A stretch of DNA of 64,000 nt from Balanoglossus misakiensis (GCA_040954595.2 CM082589.2:7998001-8062000), one strand, 5' to 3'; positions 1-10,858 are shown, counted from the stretch's first letter. The notes: generated from the letters alone by a model not told the origin. A program made the numbers and translations.

Positions 1-71
1 TCATAGCCAGCCCCACACGTTTGTCCCGATGAGCACTAAGCAACGCGACTGTCAAACATCCCGGCGAAGAT

Positions 72-528
72 TAGTCTCGGTTACCCAGACGCCTTTGTTT
101 CTTCCGATGCTCTCCAGAAAAGGGTCTGGGGAAATGCTATTGAAAGCTTTGTAAAACAAAATGGCCGATGTCAGGATTTTGATCATCGCCTGATTGGCTG
201 AGCTGTCAGTATGACCCGGGTCACTGACTCTCGACAATGTGTGATTATTTGTCGTATCTTCATATCAAGAGACCGGTACTTGTTGGTTGATGCGAAAGGC
301 AAAAGGCGTCCTCTGTTAGCATTGTTGGAAAAATTATATGAAATATCTTTGGTAGACGATTGTCGAAACTATTGCAGTGACCCGGGTCATACTGACAGCT
401 CAGCCAATCAGGCGATGATCAAAATCCTGACATCGGCCATTTTGTTTTACAAAGCTTTCAATAGCATTTCCCCAGACCCTTTTCTGGAGAGCATCGGAAG
501 AGCAAAGGCGTCTGGGTAACCGAGACTA
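72..528. mobile_element. 457-bp foldback DNA transposon with 9-bp target duplication
   Basis: The element starts TAGTCTCGGTTACCCAGAC and ends with the reverse complement. The inverted arms are about 154 bp each (72-226 and 375-528) and flank about 148 bp of unique DNA. It is bounded by direct repeats GGCGAAGAT at 63-71 and 529-537. The paralogous site in copy B (near 16,177-16,185) has a single GGCGAAGAT and no insertion, so the ends are exact. It carries no transposase. Long arms and a 9-bp duplication fit a non-autonomous Mutator-like element, but the superfamily is inferred only. It sits in the intron before exon 823-1173. Confidence 0.9.
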
Positions 529-557
529 GGCGAAGATTCGTCTCTTCCCCCTGCCCC

Positions 558-614
558 ATTCCCGCCGCTGGCTGCGCTTCGCTTTTAACGTATAGCACAG
601 CCAGCGGCGGGAAT
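558..614. repeat. GC-rich intronic stem-loop, copy A
   Basis: A perfect 17-bp inverted repeat (558-574 against 598-614, core CCCGCCGCTGGCTG) encloses a 23-base loop. The same hairpin is kept at 16,205-16,265 in the paralogous intron. It stands out in GC from the AT-rich intron and may be the end of an old transposon. Confidence 0.7.
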
Positions 615-822
615 CGTGCAGTCACTCCACAAACTGACCCGGAAGCATTTCTTTGACAATGCAAGGCTGATTACGCATGGCCATAGATCACAGTCACTCC
701 ACCGCGAAGTGACAGTGACATAATGTAATCCACGTCGCGTGTAAGTACTTGCAATTTTAATAGGTAAATTATGCTTAATAATTTGCTTTCCTGAATAAAA
801 ACATAAATTGTTTTCAAAACAG

Positions 823-1225
823 GTACGAAACGATATCGATTTTATCGAGGTCTACGAGAATGACGGCTTTGTGTCTATTGAGTTGATGCCTACGGTCCCA
901 TTCCTGTGTTCGGCACCGAACTGTGTGGTTCAGATACCAGTCACAATTACAGAGAGATCAGGTCAATACGGGAAGTACGTCGACACCGTTGTACAAGACC
1001 AGTGCGGAGCTTTTATGACATCGGACAACCCGGATGGTCCGTACACAATACGGGTGAAGGCAAGACGTGACTTCTTCAGTGATGGTGACGGTGAAGTGCA
1101 GTTGGAATTTCAGCCGATACAAACGCAGAAGGCACCCTTGTGGAATAACTACCAAATTTCCGGTACTATAACGGTACGAATGTTTCTTCAAATAATATAC
1201 ATAATTGTTTTCTTGTGTCGTAAAG

Positions 1226-1285
<60 letters not shown>

Positions 1286-1351
1286 CCATCACCATCATCA
1301 TCATCATCATCATCATCTCATCATCATCATCATCACCATCACCATCACCAC

Positions 1352-1441
<90 letters not shown>

Positions 1442-2834
1442 TTATTATTTATTATTATTATCATCATTTCTACCTTATATCAATGTTTTGTCCCAATAGA
1501 TTCGAACATATGACCGTGATCGACGGTCAAGGAAATGTAGTGGCACAGGGGACCCACATTATTACACAATGGATGGAATGTAAGTAACTACCCGCATAGT
1601 TTTTGATACTCGAAACATACCCATATCAAAGGATGTGTAATTCAATTATATCGCTATGGTTTTACATTGGTAATAATAAAGTCACTGAAATAAAGTCTTT
1701 ACATTTTTCTTCCTACATTCAGTTAATACATATATAAGTAAATGTCAGAATGCCGTCTCCATATATTGTTGCTTAGACTGAAAACTATCTTTAAAAATGA
1801 TTTTTATTTTTAATTTCCAGGTATTTTCACGTGTATCTCCCTGGCGAATACATATTCTATCGACACAGTGTATTGCCGTATGAAGTAAGTTCTTGAAAGC
1901 TATCGACACTCCTCTGTCATGGGAATTTACTTGCACACACCTGAAAACGGAACTCGAGTCTTGCTAGCGGTGTCAGTAGTAAAAAAGAAGGTCACACTGT
2001 CAAATCTTACAAGTTGTCAGCGAAAATAAGCACTACATCGTGGCATTCGCAAGTCACTGTTCACAGCTGCCACGTTTCATTGTTGATTCTCTATAGGTGC
2101 AGACACGTTTGAAACCTTGTGGCCGTGTAGCCTGTAACTGTGGTGTAGCCGCCCGAGCTGAAGACGACGTTATTATCGTTGACCGATGTAAAACGATCAC
2201 CGAAGAAGTGGTTTACTATAATTGGCTTGGTCAAAGATCCTCGTATTTCCGGGAGCGCGGGCAACTAACCGTGAAGATTATCACTAATGGTGTTATGACA
2301 CCCGGTTTCAGACTCGTAAAGCAGGATAGTGGAAGAACATATAAGGTAAAATGTCAACTTGCTCCTTAATAATATGATCCACCCACGAATAGCCATACTA
2401 TCTGGTCTGAATCTTCATGCTGCGATTGCCTGATAGGCTTGAGAGAACAAATCGTACATTTATCGCAAATTTCTTGACCAAATACATTGTTAATACTAGG
2501 GATCTGTATATCAATTGAAAGTATAACTAGACTCAGCCTTTTCATTTATCTGAAAATTTTTTTTTTGTTACAGATTTACTTCCCAACTGGGGCTTATGTC
2601 GAAATTCAGGGAACCACTTACCTCAGCGTGTATTTTTCTGCTGGGGCAGATGACTACGGTTGGGAAAACTTGGGTCTTTGCGGGAGTTATGACACCAACC
2701 CCGAGAATGATTTTCTACATGGTCCTGTCACAGCCCCTTCAAAGTTTTACTCACCACCTCTGAGAAATACGGTTGCTCACAATTTCTCTACGACATGGAG
2801 GTATGTCTAACAAATATGTATGCATGTCTAACAA

Positions 2835-2865
<31 letters not shown>

Positions 2866-2989
2866 TGTATGTATGTATGTATGTATGTATGTATGTATGT
2901 ATGTATGTATGTATGTATGTATGTATGTATGTATGTATGTATGTATGTATGTATGTATGTATGTATGTATGTATGTATGTATGTATGTA

Positions 2990-3050
<61 letters not shown>

Positions 3051-5936
3051 ATGTATGTATGTATGAATCGGCATGCAATGACATGCAATGAGAAATAAAA
3101 TTAATGATTTATTTGCTTGTCCATGTTCACTCTACATTCCAACGCCTAGGGTTCCATCAGGAAAGAATCTATTCTACGGAGAATTGGACACATTTGAGAA
3201 GAACAATGTCAGCCAGGTGTATTGCACCTGTAGTCCAAATGCACAGGATGGAAGTCTTGATGAGGTTTGTGAAAATGGCAAAGATAACGGACGACGGCCC
3301 CAGTCTCCTGGAACTTGCAATGCCAGAGAGTGCGATGTAACCGACGAGTATCTGGAAATAGAAGTCACTAATAGACGTCGACGAAGTGCCAATAAACGAC
3401 AGAAGCGAGAAACAACTGTTCCTGATGATGATCTTGCTTTTGAGTTCGACGAGGATTTTGAATACCTGGTAAATGACTTAAAATAAGCATATGATAACCA
3501 GTCATCCGAAAATTAACGAACTTTGCCTTGGGTGTTTATCTTTTGAATTTATTCGAGCTACACCCATACTGTTAACATAAAATACAGAATAACGGAAGTA
3601 TTTAGAAATATATAATATGTTAGTGTTTTCCCCACATTATTGGGTAATGGTTTTATGGGTCGATGTAAATTTATTGTTGGAATAGTGAATGTCAATGTTT
3701 TGCCAAATTTGAAAGATATCGGCCTGTACACTCGCATTCTTGCGGGAATACTGTTAAACATTAGCTAATACAATTTTCAAAAATCAACTTTATTCAACAA
3801 TGGCAATTCCCCGACTAAGCCAGGGCTGTTTTTTCGTTCTGAAAGGTTCCTGCATGGCCAACGACGTCAGGAATTACAGAGGCTCAGGCACAGAATGAGT
3901 GCTTCCAACAAATAAAAAATACAACTATTGGTCAAAGTTGTTCGACGGCACTTGACGATGACGAAGTAGAAGAATTTATAGCAGCTTGCATAATTGATAT
4001 TCAGGTATGAGCATGCGCTGTTAGTCACACGTATCTTGAGTTCACCATTTCAGTGTCGAGACATCCAGAAAATTTTACAAAATCTGTCATCGTCCATGCT
4101 GGTTTTATGGGTTTTATGGCTAAGTGAATACACCAACAGCAGATTGCAGATGTTGGGACATACACGATCACCCAATCATGATAACGACGACACAACTAAT
4201 AATATTTGCATAGGTTTTAGACGATCTGTCTCAAGCAAAGATATCGAGAGATCTACTGACGGCCCAGTGTGAAGAGGTTCTGTCCAAAAACAGTTCGCTT
4301 TGGGAAACGAGTGACGACGGGACTGTTGGTCCACCGAGATCAATCCTGGGAGCAATGTGTCCTTCTGATTGCAGTGGCAACGGAGATTGCAACGACGGTG
4401 TATGCACGTGTTACCCGAGCTTTGGAGGAACTGACTGCTCAACGAATTTGAACGAAGCGCCGCAGATCTACCGGTCAGGCAAGGCTGGTCTGTGTGACTC
4501 CGGTGCAGAGAGCTGTACCCACGTGTCAATCTACGGTGACAACTTTGTAGAATCTGCAAACTTGACTTGTCACGTGACACGCGTGGAGGTAAGCACGTAC
4601 GAGGAGTGATGTCAATAAAAAGTAAATGGACTATAGAGGCAAGATAGTGAGTTTTGCTGACGTGGATGCGCAGTGAAATTTTTGACGAGAGCAGTGATGA
4701 CAAATGAACACAAATTGAACCACTTTAACAGCGAGAAAATTGAAACTGATGAATCTTTTCTTGGTGACTGATAACCGTCACGTTGATGCGCCATCGAGTT
4801 CGTCTTAGGACTTTTTTTAAGTTATAAGGGTGAATTGACTGTTTTAAAGGAACAATATTGTCCAATATTAATTTTTTTGTAATTTTCATTATTAAGATAT
4901 CGGAGTCAGAATTTACCATTTCGGATACAACAACAAACACAGTTGCCGAATATTCGACGTTCGAAGTAGTCAAATGCCCCATTGAAGCCACTTCTAGACG
5001 ACGACGAGCTGCTAATGCCCAGGAACCTGTGGGTGCCTTGGTTTCTATTAGTAACGATGGAACCATGGAGAGCGCACAAGTTCTTGCTATCATCTATGAC
5101 TCAAACTGTGACGTCTGCAATGGCACATATGGCTATTGTTCTCGAAAGGTAAGCAGTTTTGGGAAACCCTTCGTATACACGACACCCTACAAGAGTATTC
5201 GTTTGTTTTTGTAAACAAATGGCATCAATGACTACTCAGTCGATAATTATCCAAGCAAATTCACAGCCACCAATAGAATTCAATGTGGCATTTTCATAAA
5301 TATACAATAATATACAATCTCTCTCTCTCTCTCTTTCAGACTGACATCTGCATCGTGGATGGCGAATGCTACAATCTTGATGACCCAATGTGTCAGCAAG
5401 GTAAGCTGTGATTCTTTGATAAGCATTACGCATTTAAACTATGTGTCTCTTGTCGTTGTGACGAAGTTAATTTGTGGCGAATATAGCAGATGTCTGGTAA
5501 AATGATACATGTTTACAATGCCACATGTTATTATCTACATACGTGGAAATATCCTTTGAGAAAATATTTCTAATTGTACATGTACTACTGATTTTTTTAC
5601 TTTTAGGTTCTAACACATTGATAATTGTTGGTGCTGTTCTTGGCTCTGTGTTTGCAGTTGCCATTGTCATCATCATTGTTGCAGTGGTGTGTGTCAAGAA
5701 GTAAGTCTTTTAATCTAAATATAAAGTTTGTCGTGTAACAAAGGATCATCCCAGCAATGCTGTACACGGTTTTGTGTGTTTTGTGGTGAAATTCTGATTT
5801 AAATCGTCATATCATCATCACTTCATTCGTTTGTAACTTATTTTGACATATGTTTTCTCGTATTAGGAAAGGCAAGAAGAAATCCAGAGTCGACTCGGCG
5901 GACAGAGTAGCAGGAAACGGCGAACGCGGTCCATAA
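823..5936 (+). CDS. VWDE-like transmembrane glycoprotein, tandem copy A (5' end missing)
   Basis: Twelve coding exons are visible: 823-1173, 1500-1579, 1821-1884, 2097-2345, 2574-2800, 3150-3468, 3846-4004, 4214-4588, 4897-5148, 5340-5400, 5607-5700 and 5867-5936. All have AG/GT borders and compatible phases, giving 766 residues to a TAA stop. Exons upstream of 823 (signal peptide, TSP1, EGF and Ig in copy B) fall outside the window. The domains, in order, are: a conserved pre-VWD region; a VWD domain that begins at the joined 1500/1821 exons (CSGTGDPHYYTMDG...) and holds CGRVACNC; a polybasic stretch RRRRSANKRQKRE; a single EGF (CSGNGDC...CTC); an IPT-like region with a second RRRR; a Cys-rich stem; a transmembrane helix in exon 5607-5700; and a 23-residue Lys-rich tail. 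No frame break is seen. The first donor (gtacga) is weaker than in copy B (gtacgt). VWDE kinship rests on domain order and motif resemblance; ligand and role are unknown. Confidence 0.85.
1226..1465. repeat. (ATC)n microsatellite in intron, copy A
   Basis: Nearly pure ATC/TCA repeat of about 215 bp, interrupted by a few CACC units, followed by a short TTA-rich tail. It lies between exons 823-1173 and 1500-1579 and ends 35 bp before the acceptor. The same array at 16,873-16,985 is about half as long. His- or Ser-rich open frames over it are translation artefacts. Confidence 0.95.
2835..3063. repeat. (TATG)n/(TG)n compound microsatellite in intron, copy A
   Basis: The repeat begins about 35 bp after the GTATGT donor of exon 2574-2800, runs as about 40 TATG units, changes to TG near 2995-3034 and returns to TATG. 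It fills about two thirds of the 349-bp intron. The first bases hold two copies of 'atgtctaacaaatatgtatg', which look like the seed of the expansion. Confidence 0.95.
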
Positions 5937-6681
5937 TGACCCCAGACTCTACATGACTTGCAGTCATCGGTCGACACCATCTGCAAGGATTCAATTTCCA
6001 TAGATTTGCTGTTTACATCATCTATATAAATGATCATGGCCATACCACAATGTTAACTAATTATTTTTTTTATATATAATCAGGTAGTGGCAGTAATTAT
6101 GCATGTATACGTATAGAAAGTTGTATTTCATGCTTATGAAATTTTGTGAAATCAGTCGAATGAGGTGCCAAACTGCTACAGTATACCAAGGCACCCTACT
6201 AAGTGTACGGTTGATACCCTATACGTGATATTGTATACTACACGGAAGTATAGTATACCACATGTGCGTGTTTTTTAATGGTTTAATGAGTTACTGATGT
6301 AACATCGAATGTAATCTACAGTACTTTAATTGTGAATGAAATATTTATAGGCTTAAAAAGGCGACTTAGATATTTTACTTCATCTTTCCCGTGAAATGTC
6401 CTGAATGTAATGTATATCGTTGCTCGTTTCACACATTTACTTTTGTATCTTGTTCAAATTACCAAGCAAAATCAAAGTAGCGCTATTGTAACCTGTGTGC
6501 CTTTATAGGTACTGAGTCTCAAAGCTGGCCGCTGGGCCGGAACGTAAAGTTCGGCATTGACGTCATATTCTGTAAAGTCCAGCTCTTGTCTGCATGACTG
6601 TCTTGTAGATTAGCTATGTCGCCATATTCGGACTGTTCCTACTTATTTTTTTATTAATTGTGTATATGTATACTAAAATAT

Positions 6682-6687
6682 AATAAA
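6682..6687 (+). terminator. Probable polyadenylation signal of copy A
   Basis: AATAAA lies about 750 bases after the stop codon in 3' sequence kept in both copies (equivalent 22,763-22,768). Identity between the copies ends about 75 bp further on. No closer canonical hexamer is conserved in both, so this is the likeliest 3' end, but it is unproven. Confidence 0.5.
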
Positions 6688-6950
6688 CAAGGGTTCAAAA
6701 TATTGCTTTGATCTGAACTTGCAATATATTCGCTGTGGCTTCTAAATAATGCCCCATTAGTCCTTTTTAGCAATTTTCTCTCTGGAGTTTCTTATTCGCT
6801 TCTATAAAGCGTATAAAACATTTACATTTATCCAAGTCAGTGAAAGAAATTATATTATTTAAATAGTATCTTCAAGTTACGGATTGTTAATCTTCCTGAG
6901 GTCACGAAGCTGAGGATGAGGATGAGGCTGACACCAGCTTCAGCCTCAGC

Positions 6951-7019
6951 TAGTCTCGGTTACCCAGACTCTCTTACTCTTTCTCTCGTCTCTCGTCTGC
7001 GCGAGAAAGAGAGTCTGGA
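6951..7019. mobile_element. Single end of the TAGTCTCGG foldback family
   Basis: TAGTCTCGGTTACCCAGAC at 6951-6969 matches the terminus of the foldback element at 72-528 base for base. The family sequence stops there; the following 50 bp form their own imperfect hairpin of CTCTCTT/AAGAGAG (about 6965-7019). I see no second end or target duplication, so this is a solo end, a rearranged copy or a different member sharing the tip. Confidence 0.6.
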
Positions 7020-7162
7020 ATCACTGCAGGTTAAATTTTCCGCGCCGGAAGCGTCTTTTACTAATCGAGCGGTGCACCCTGGATCCAATAACAAATCGCA
7101 GGGAATAGCATGAACAGAGGAATGAATCGTGTTGTCGTTGTTGTTGATGATAAAAACATTTT

Positions 7163-7342
7163 TAAAAAATCAATGTGTCATTTCCTGCTACCGTAATCGT
7201 GGAAAACCCGACCTAGGTCGCCCAACGCCACTCTCGTGGAAAACATGACCTAGGTCGGCCAACGTCACTACGAGTGACGTTGGGCGACCTAGGTCGGGTT
7301 TTCCACGATTACGGTAGCAGGAAATGACACATTGATTTTTTA
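7163..7342. mobile_element. TA-flanked MITE with long inverted arms
   Basis: Inverted arms of about 70 bp (from 7165, and to 7340) share AATCAATGTGTCATTTCCTG and the motif CGACCTAGGTCG. A third partial arm copy sits in the middle (about 7237-7270). A TA dinucleotide flanks each end (7163-7164 and 7341-7342), as in Tc1/mariner-type MITEs. No coding capacity. It abuts the truncated end of the copia element. Confidence 0.75.
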
Positions 7343-7356
7343 GAACCACGACACAC

Positions 7357-8034
7357 ATGACGAGAGAATGCCGTAGGACAAGACAGAGGCAAGACAGAGA
7401 CGCGGCAAAGACAAGTAAAGACGAAGACGCGCTAGATGCGGACGAACATTCATTTTGTTTTTCTGTAAGTCATGAGAAGTTATGTAATTGTGAAGCTAAG
7501 CAGCATAGTTTGTTAGTAGATTGTGGAGCAACTACTCATATAATTAAGGATAAATTCAAATTTGTAAGTTTCGAGACAAATTTCGATAGCAGAAAACACA
7601 CGATAGAGCTGGCGGACGGTAGCCAGAGTAATGATGTTGTTAAGGGTAGAGGAAATGCGAAAGTTGCTTTGTATGATGTAAATGGTCGATCTCACGATTA
7701 TATTCTAGAGAATGCTTTGTATGTACCATCCTATCAACAAGATATTTTTTCTGTTCAATCTGCAACAGGTACTGGGGCGTCAGTAAGTTTTTACCCCAAT
7801 GGTGCTCATATGAAAGTAAAAGGCACTACGTTTGATATTGAGAAACATGGAAGATTGTATTTCTTGAACAAAGTCTCCTGTAAAACGGCATCTAGATCAC
7901 TGAAAGATTGGCATAAAATAATGGGCCACTGTAATATTAAAGATATAATCAGTTTAGAGGGTGTATCCAAAGGTTTCAAAATAAGCGATAAAGAAAAATT
8001 CGATTGTGATACATGTATTCAGGGCAAAATATGA
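7357..8034 (+). pseudogene. Copia Gag zinc-knuckle remnant, protease and integrase N-terminus
   Basis: This is the first readable block of the copia polyprotein. It opens with the tail of a CCHC knuckle (HMTREC, with the H just before the first ATG), followed by a charged linker. The aspartic protease motif is LLVDCGATTH near residue 51, with Cys in place of the usual Ser/Thr after Asp. A GAG-pre-integrase region ends in H-x(3-4)-H...C-x2-C (WHKIMGHCN...CDTCIQGK), the integrase zinc-binding domain. The frame breaks at 8028-8034, where integrase continues in another frame. Without gag and a 5' LTR it cannot act by itself. Confidence 0.88.
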
Positions 8035-8834
8035 CTCAAACGTGTAATAGAGTTGCCGATAAACGTGCCACCAACCCCATGGAGTTTGTACACTGTGATT
8101 TAGCAGGGCCAATTGATCCTGTTGCAAGAGATGGTTTCAAATATGCTCTTTGTTTTACCGATGATTATTCGGGTGCAGTTTTTGTGTATTTTCTTAAGAA
8201 CAAGAGTGATACCATTATCGCCACAGAAAGATTTTTGGCTCAGAGTGCACCTTATGGTGTGATTAAGAGGCTGAGAAGTGACAACGGGACTGAATTCACC
8301 TCAGACAAATTTAGATCTCTTATGATTGAGAATAAAATTTGTCAGGAGTTTTCAGCACCATATTCACCACACCAAAATGGTACAGTAGAGCGAAGTTGGC
8401 GTACACTTTTTGAAATGGGCAGATGTATGTTGTTAGAGTCCAAACTTCCCAAGAAGTTCTGGACATATGCAGTAATGGCTGCCGCCTATACACGAAACAG
8501 ATGTTATAACCATAGGAAAAGAATGACCCCTTTCCAATGTATAACAGGCAAGAAACCTAATTTGAGTAATCTGAATCCATTTGGATCTGTGTGTTATGCA
8601 TATGTACAAGTTAACTCAAAACTTTATCCGAGATGTATGAAGGGTATTTTTGTAGCGTATGACAAAGAAAGCCCGGCATACTTGGTGTATTTTAAAGAAG
8701 ATAATTCTGTAAGAAGAGTAAGATGTGTCAAATTTGTACAAGAGTTAAGTGATAACGAGAATGTGTATGATGATGAAGTGATATTCAGGAAAGATGTCAC
8801 AGATAGCACAGAGAGATTAAAGCCGAGGGCATAG
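8028..8834 (+). pseudogene. Copia integrase catalytic core
   Basis: It follows the frameshift near 8030 and holds the DDE core of retroviral-type integrases. The first Asp is in FVHCDLAGPI, the second in LRSDNGTEF and the Glu in PHQNGTVER, with correct order and spacing. The C-terminal part has the copia signature FGSVCYAYV...KLYPRCMKGIFVAY. It ends at a TAG, and the next 180 bases up to the reverse transcriptase hold more stops. In copia elements this domain inserts the cDNA into the host genome. All three catalytic residues are kept although the reading frame is broken. Confidence 0.9.
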
Positions 8835-8942
8835 GCACAGAAGCTAAAAACACACAGGATGTTGATAAGGGGGTTGTACCAGATGATGGTCAAATTTCGA
8901 GTTCAAGTAGTAAAGAAAACTTGGACGATGTAACACAAAAGT

Positions 8943-10560
8943 AAGGAGAGGTTAAGACTAGACCTATAAGAATTTCTAGAAGGCCAGAGTATCTCAAAGA
9001 TTATGTAACAGTCATGGAAGATGGTGAGAGATATATTCATTATTGTTACAAAATGTGTCATGTACCTCAAACTTATCAGGAAGCTGTTAATTCACCTGAT
9101 AAACGTAAGTGGGAGAAAGCAATGGATGACGAAATGTCATCACTAAGAGAGAATGATACGTTTGATTTGGTAAAATTGCCAAAAGACCAAAATGTAGTAG
9201 GAGGTAAATGGGTTTATAATATTAAAATGAATCCAGATGGAACTGAGAAATATAAGGCACGATTTGTTGCTAAGGGGTTTTCTCAGAAACAAGATGTTGA
9301 TTATCATGAAACATTTGCACCAACAGCTCAGATGACATCAGTAAGAATGTTAATGCAATTAGCAATGAATGAAGGTCTTACTGTACATCAGATGGATGTT
9401 AAGACGGCCTATTTACATGCTCCCCTTGACTGTGTAATTTATATGGAACAACCAAATGGTTATGTAACTAGTAACAAGGAAGATATGGTTCTTAAACTTA
9501 AGAAATCACTGTATGGCCTGAAACAAAGTGGTAGAATGTGGAACCAGATGTTACACACTCATCTGATCAATGAGGGTTTTCAACAGTCTTTAGTCGACTA
9601 CTGTGTGTACACAAAAGAGAGTAACGGTAATAAGATCATCATAATTATTTGGGTTGATGACATCATTGTAGCAGCCAACAATGATACCGCTTTAATAGAA
9701 TGTAAAGCATCATTGAATCAGAAATTCAATATGAAAGATATGGAAGTTTTATCATGGTTTCTCGCAGTTGAATTTGAATGGGGTAAAGATTGTATTGTAA
9801 TGAAACAGACAAAAAGTGTAAATGACAAGTTACAGAGATTTGAAATGAGTGATTGTAAACCCAAAAGTACACCTTGTGATCCAGGCGCTTGTAAAGCCAT
9901 GAATGAACCATCACCAGAGCTGGTATATCGAAGGTTGTATAGAGAGATAGTTGGGAGTTTAATTTATTTAATGACAACAACAAGGCCAGATATTTCGTTT
10001 ATTGTGACAAAATTATCACAGTTTATGTCCAGGCCGACAGAAATGCATTTCAACATGGCAAAGCATGTTCTGAGATATTTAAAGGGTACTAAACACTTTG
10101 GGTTGAAATACTGTAGATCAAATACTGAACCAACTCTAATAGGTTACTGTGATTCAGACTGGGCGGGTTCAGATGATAGAAAAAGTATCTCAGGTTATGC
10201 ATTTTCCTTAAGCAAGGGTGGACCACTTATCTCATGGAAAAGTAGCAAACAACAGTGTGTTGCTTTATCCACGTGCGAGGCTGAATATATTGCATTAGCC
10301 AGTGCTGTCCAAGAAGGAAAATTCTTGAGACAGTTATACTCTGACATGCACGGGCACACAGAGAAAACACCGGAAATATTTGTTGACAACCAGAGTACTA
10401 TCGTACTTGCAAAAAAACCCAGTGTATCGTAAAAGGTCAAAACACATTGACATCAAATATCATTTCCTTAGAGATGAAGTCCACAACAGTCATATTGTAC
10501 TAACTTACATTGAAAGCGAATGAATTGTGGCTGGTGTATTTACCAAACCAGTTTCAAAAA
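8943..10560 (+). pseudogene. Copia reverse transcriptase and RNase H
   Basis: The open frame follows a TAA near 8942 (GEVKTRPIRISRRPEYL); the first ATG is at 9014. Reverse transcriptase starts at KWEKAMDDEMSSL. It carries KARFVAKGFSQ, the first catalytic Asp in VHQMDVKTAYLHA, LKKSLYGLKQSGRMW, and a catalytic box WVDD (about 9653) in place of the commoner YVDD. RNase H follows (GYCDSDWAG...STCEAEYIAL...FVDNQS). An A7 run at 10,411-10,417 shifts the frame; the usual LAKNPV...KRSKHIDIKYHF continues in the next frame until a stop near 10,523, then VAGVFTKPV. It is inactive as it stands but otherwise well preserved. Confidence 0.92.
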
Positions 10561-10596
10561 GTAAACTGAATTTAGAAAGTTCAGTTTCAGAGGGGG

Positions 10597-10858
10597 TGTT
10601 GGAGTAAACTGAACTTTACCCAGATGGTCACTTTCTTTGATATGTAAATGATAGTCTCATTATGCATGTATGTGTTATGTAAGCTTGGTGGGGTTTTTCC
10701 GCTCTTGTGGGTGTTCAACTCAATTCAGACTTGGTCAGTGATGTTCATCCACTACACATGTTGGTGTCCAATAAAGTAAGTGACTGTACAGAAAACAAGC
10801 TATCGCTTCCTCTCGTTATATCATTGCACCGTACGCAATGAACTACCGCACTTCAACA
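10597..10858 (+). repeat. 3' LTR of the copia element
   Basis: It starts TGTTGGAGT straight after the polypurine tract AGAGGGGG (10,591-10,596) and ends TTCAACA at 10,858, so it has the TG...CA ends and TGTTG/CAACA tips usual for copia LTRs. Length is 262 bp. An AATAAA lies inside at about 10,770, as expected for LTR polyadenylation. No 5' partner exists in the window, so the two LTRs cannot be compared to date the insertion. Confidence 0.85.

Larger units (their letters stand above)
1..6763 (+). repeat. Tandem duplication unit, copy A (left edge outside window)
   Basis: This block aligns with about 16,119-22,844 over exons, introns, 3' UTR and roughly 800 bases past the stop codon. The match begins at the first bases of the window, so the true left edge lies upstream. 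Identity stops abruptly after the shared string ending in 'gccccattag' near 6762, where copy A continues 'tcctttttag' and copy B 'ttctaacc'. Differences are mostly scattered substitutions, microsatellite length and two transposon insertions, one in each copy. This indicates a fairly recent segmental duplication or continuing gene conversion. Confidence 0.93.
7346..10858 (+). mobile_element. Ty1/copia LTR retrotransposon, 5'-truncated and dead
   Basis: The copia order protease, integrase, reverse transcriptase, RNase H is readable on the plus strand, ending in a polypurine tract (AGAGGGGG) and a 3' LTR. Homology begins in the last part of the Gag CCHC zinc knuckle (H-x4-C, HMTREC), so most of gag, the primer site and the 5' LTR are gone. 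At least two frameshifts and several stops break the polyprotein. It lies between the two VWDE-like genes in their orientation. The absence of a 5' LTR in 6764-7345 points to deletion or incomplete integration. Confidence 0.93.

Noticed and set aside
1205-1587. Open frames rich in His, Ser or Ile across 1205-1587 and 16,803-17,126
   Set aside because: They read through the (ATC)n microsatellite and into the next exon in the wrong frame. The correct frame of that exon (RTYDRDRRSRKCSGTGDPH) joins exon 823-1173 through a normal AG/GT intron.
2837-3063. CRISPR-like array
   Set aside because: A 4-base microsatellite without spacers in a eukaryotic intron.
2751-3098. CMYV and HTYI repeat proteins at 2751-3098 and 18,475-18,958
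   Set aside because: Pure translation of the TATG/TG microsatellite in several frames on both strands.
4051-4180. Possible extra exon after the acceptor-like 'ccatttcag' at about 4051 (19,927 in copy B)
   Set aside because: All frames meet stops or need a poor donor, while exon 3846-4004 joins exon 4214-4588 directly in phase 0 and yields a sensible continuous protein.
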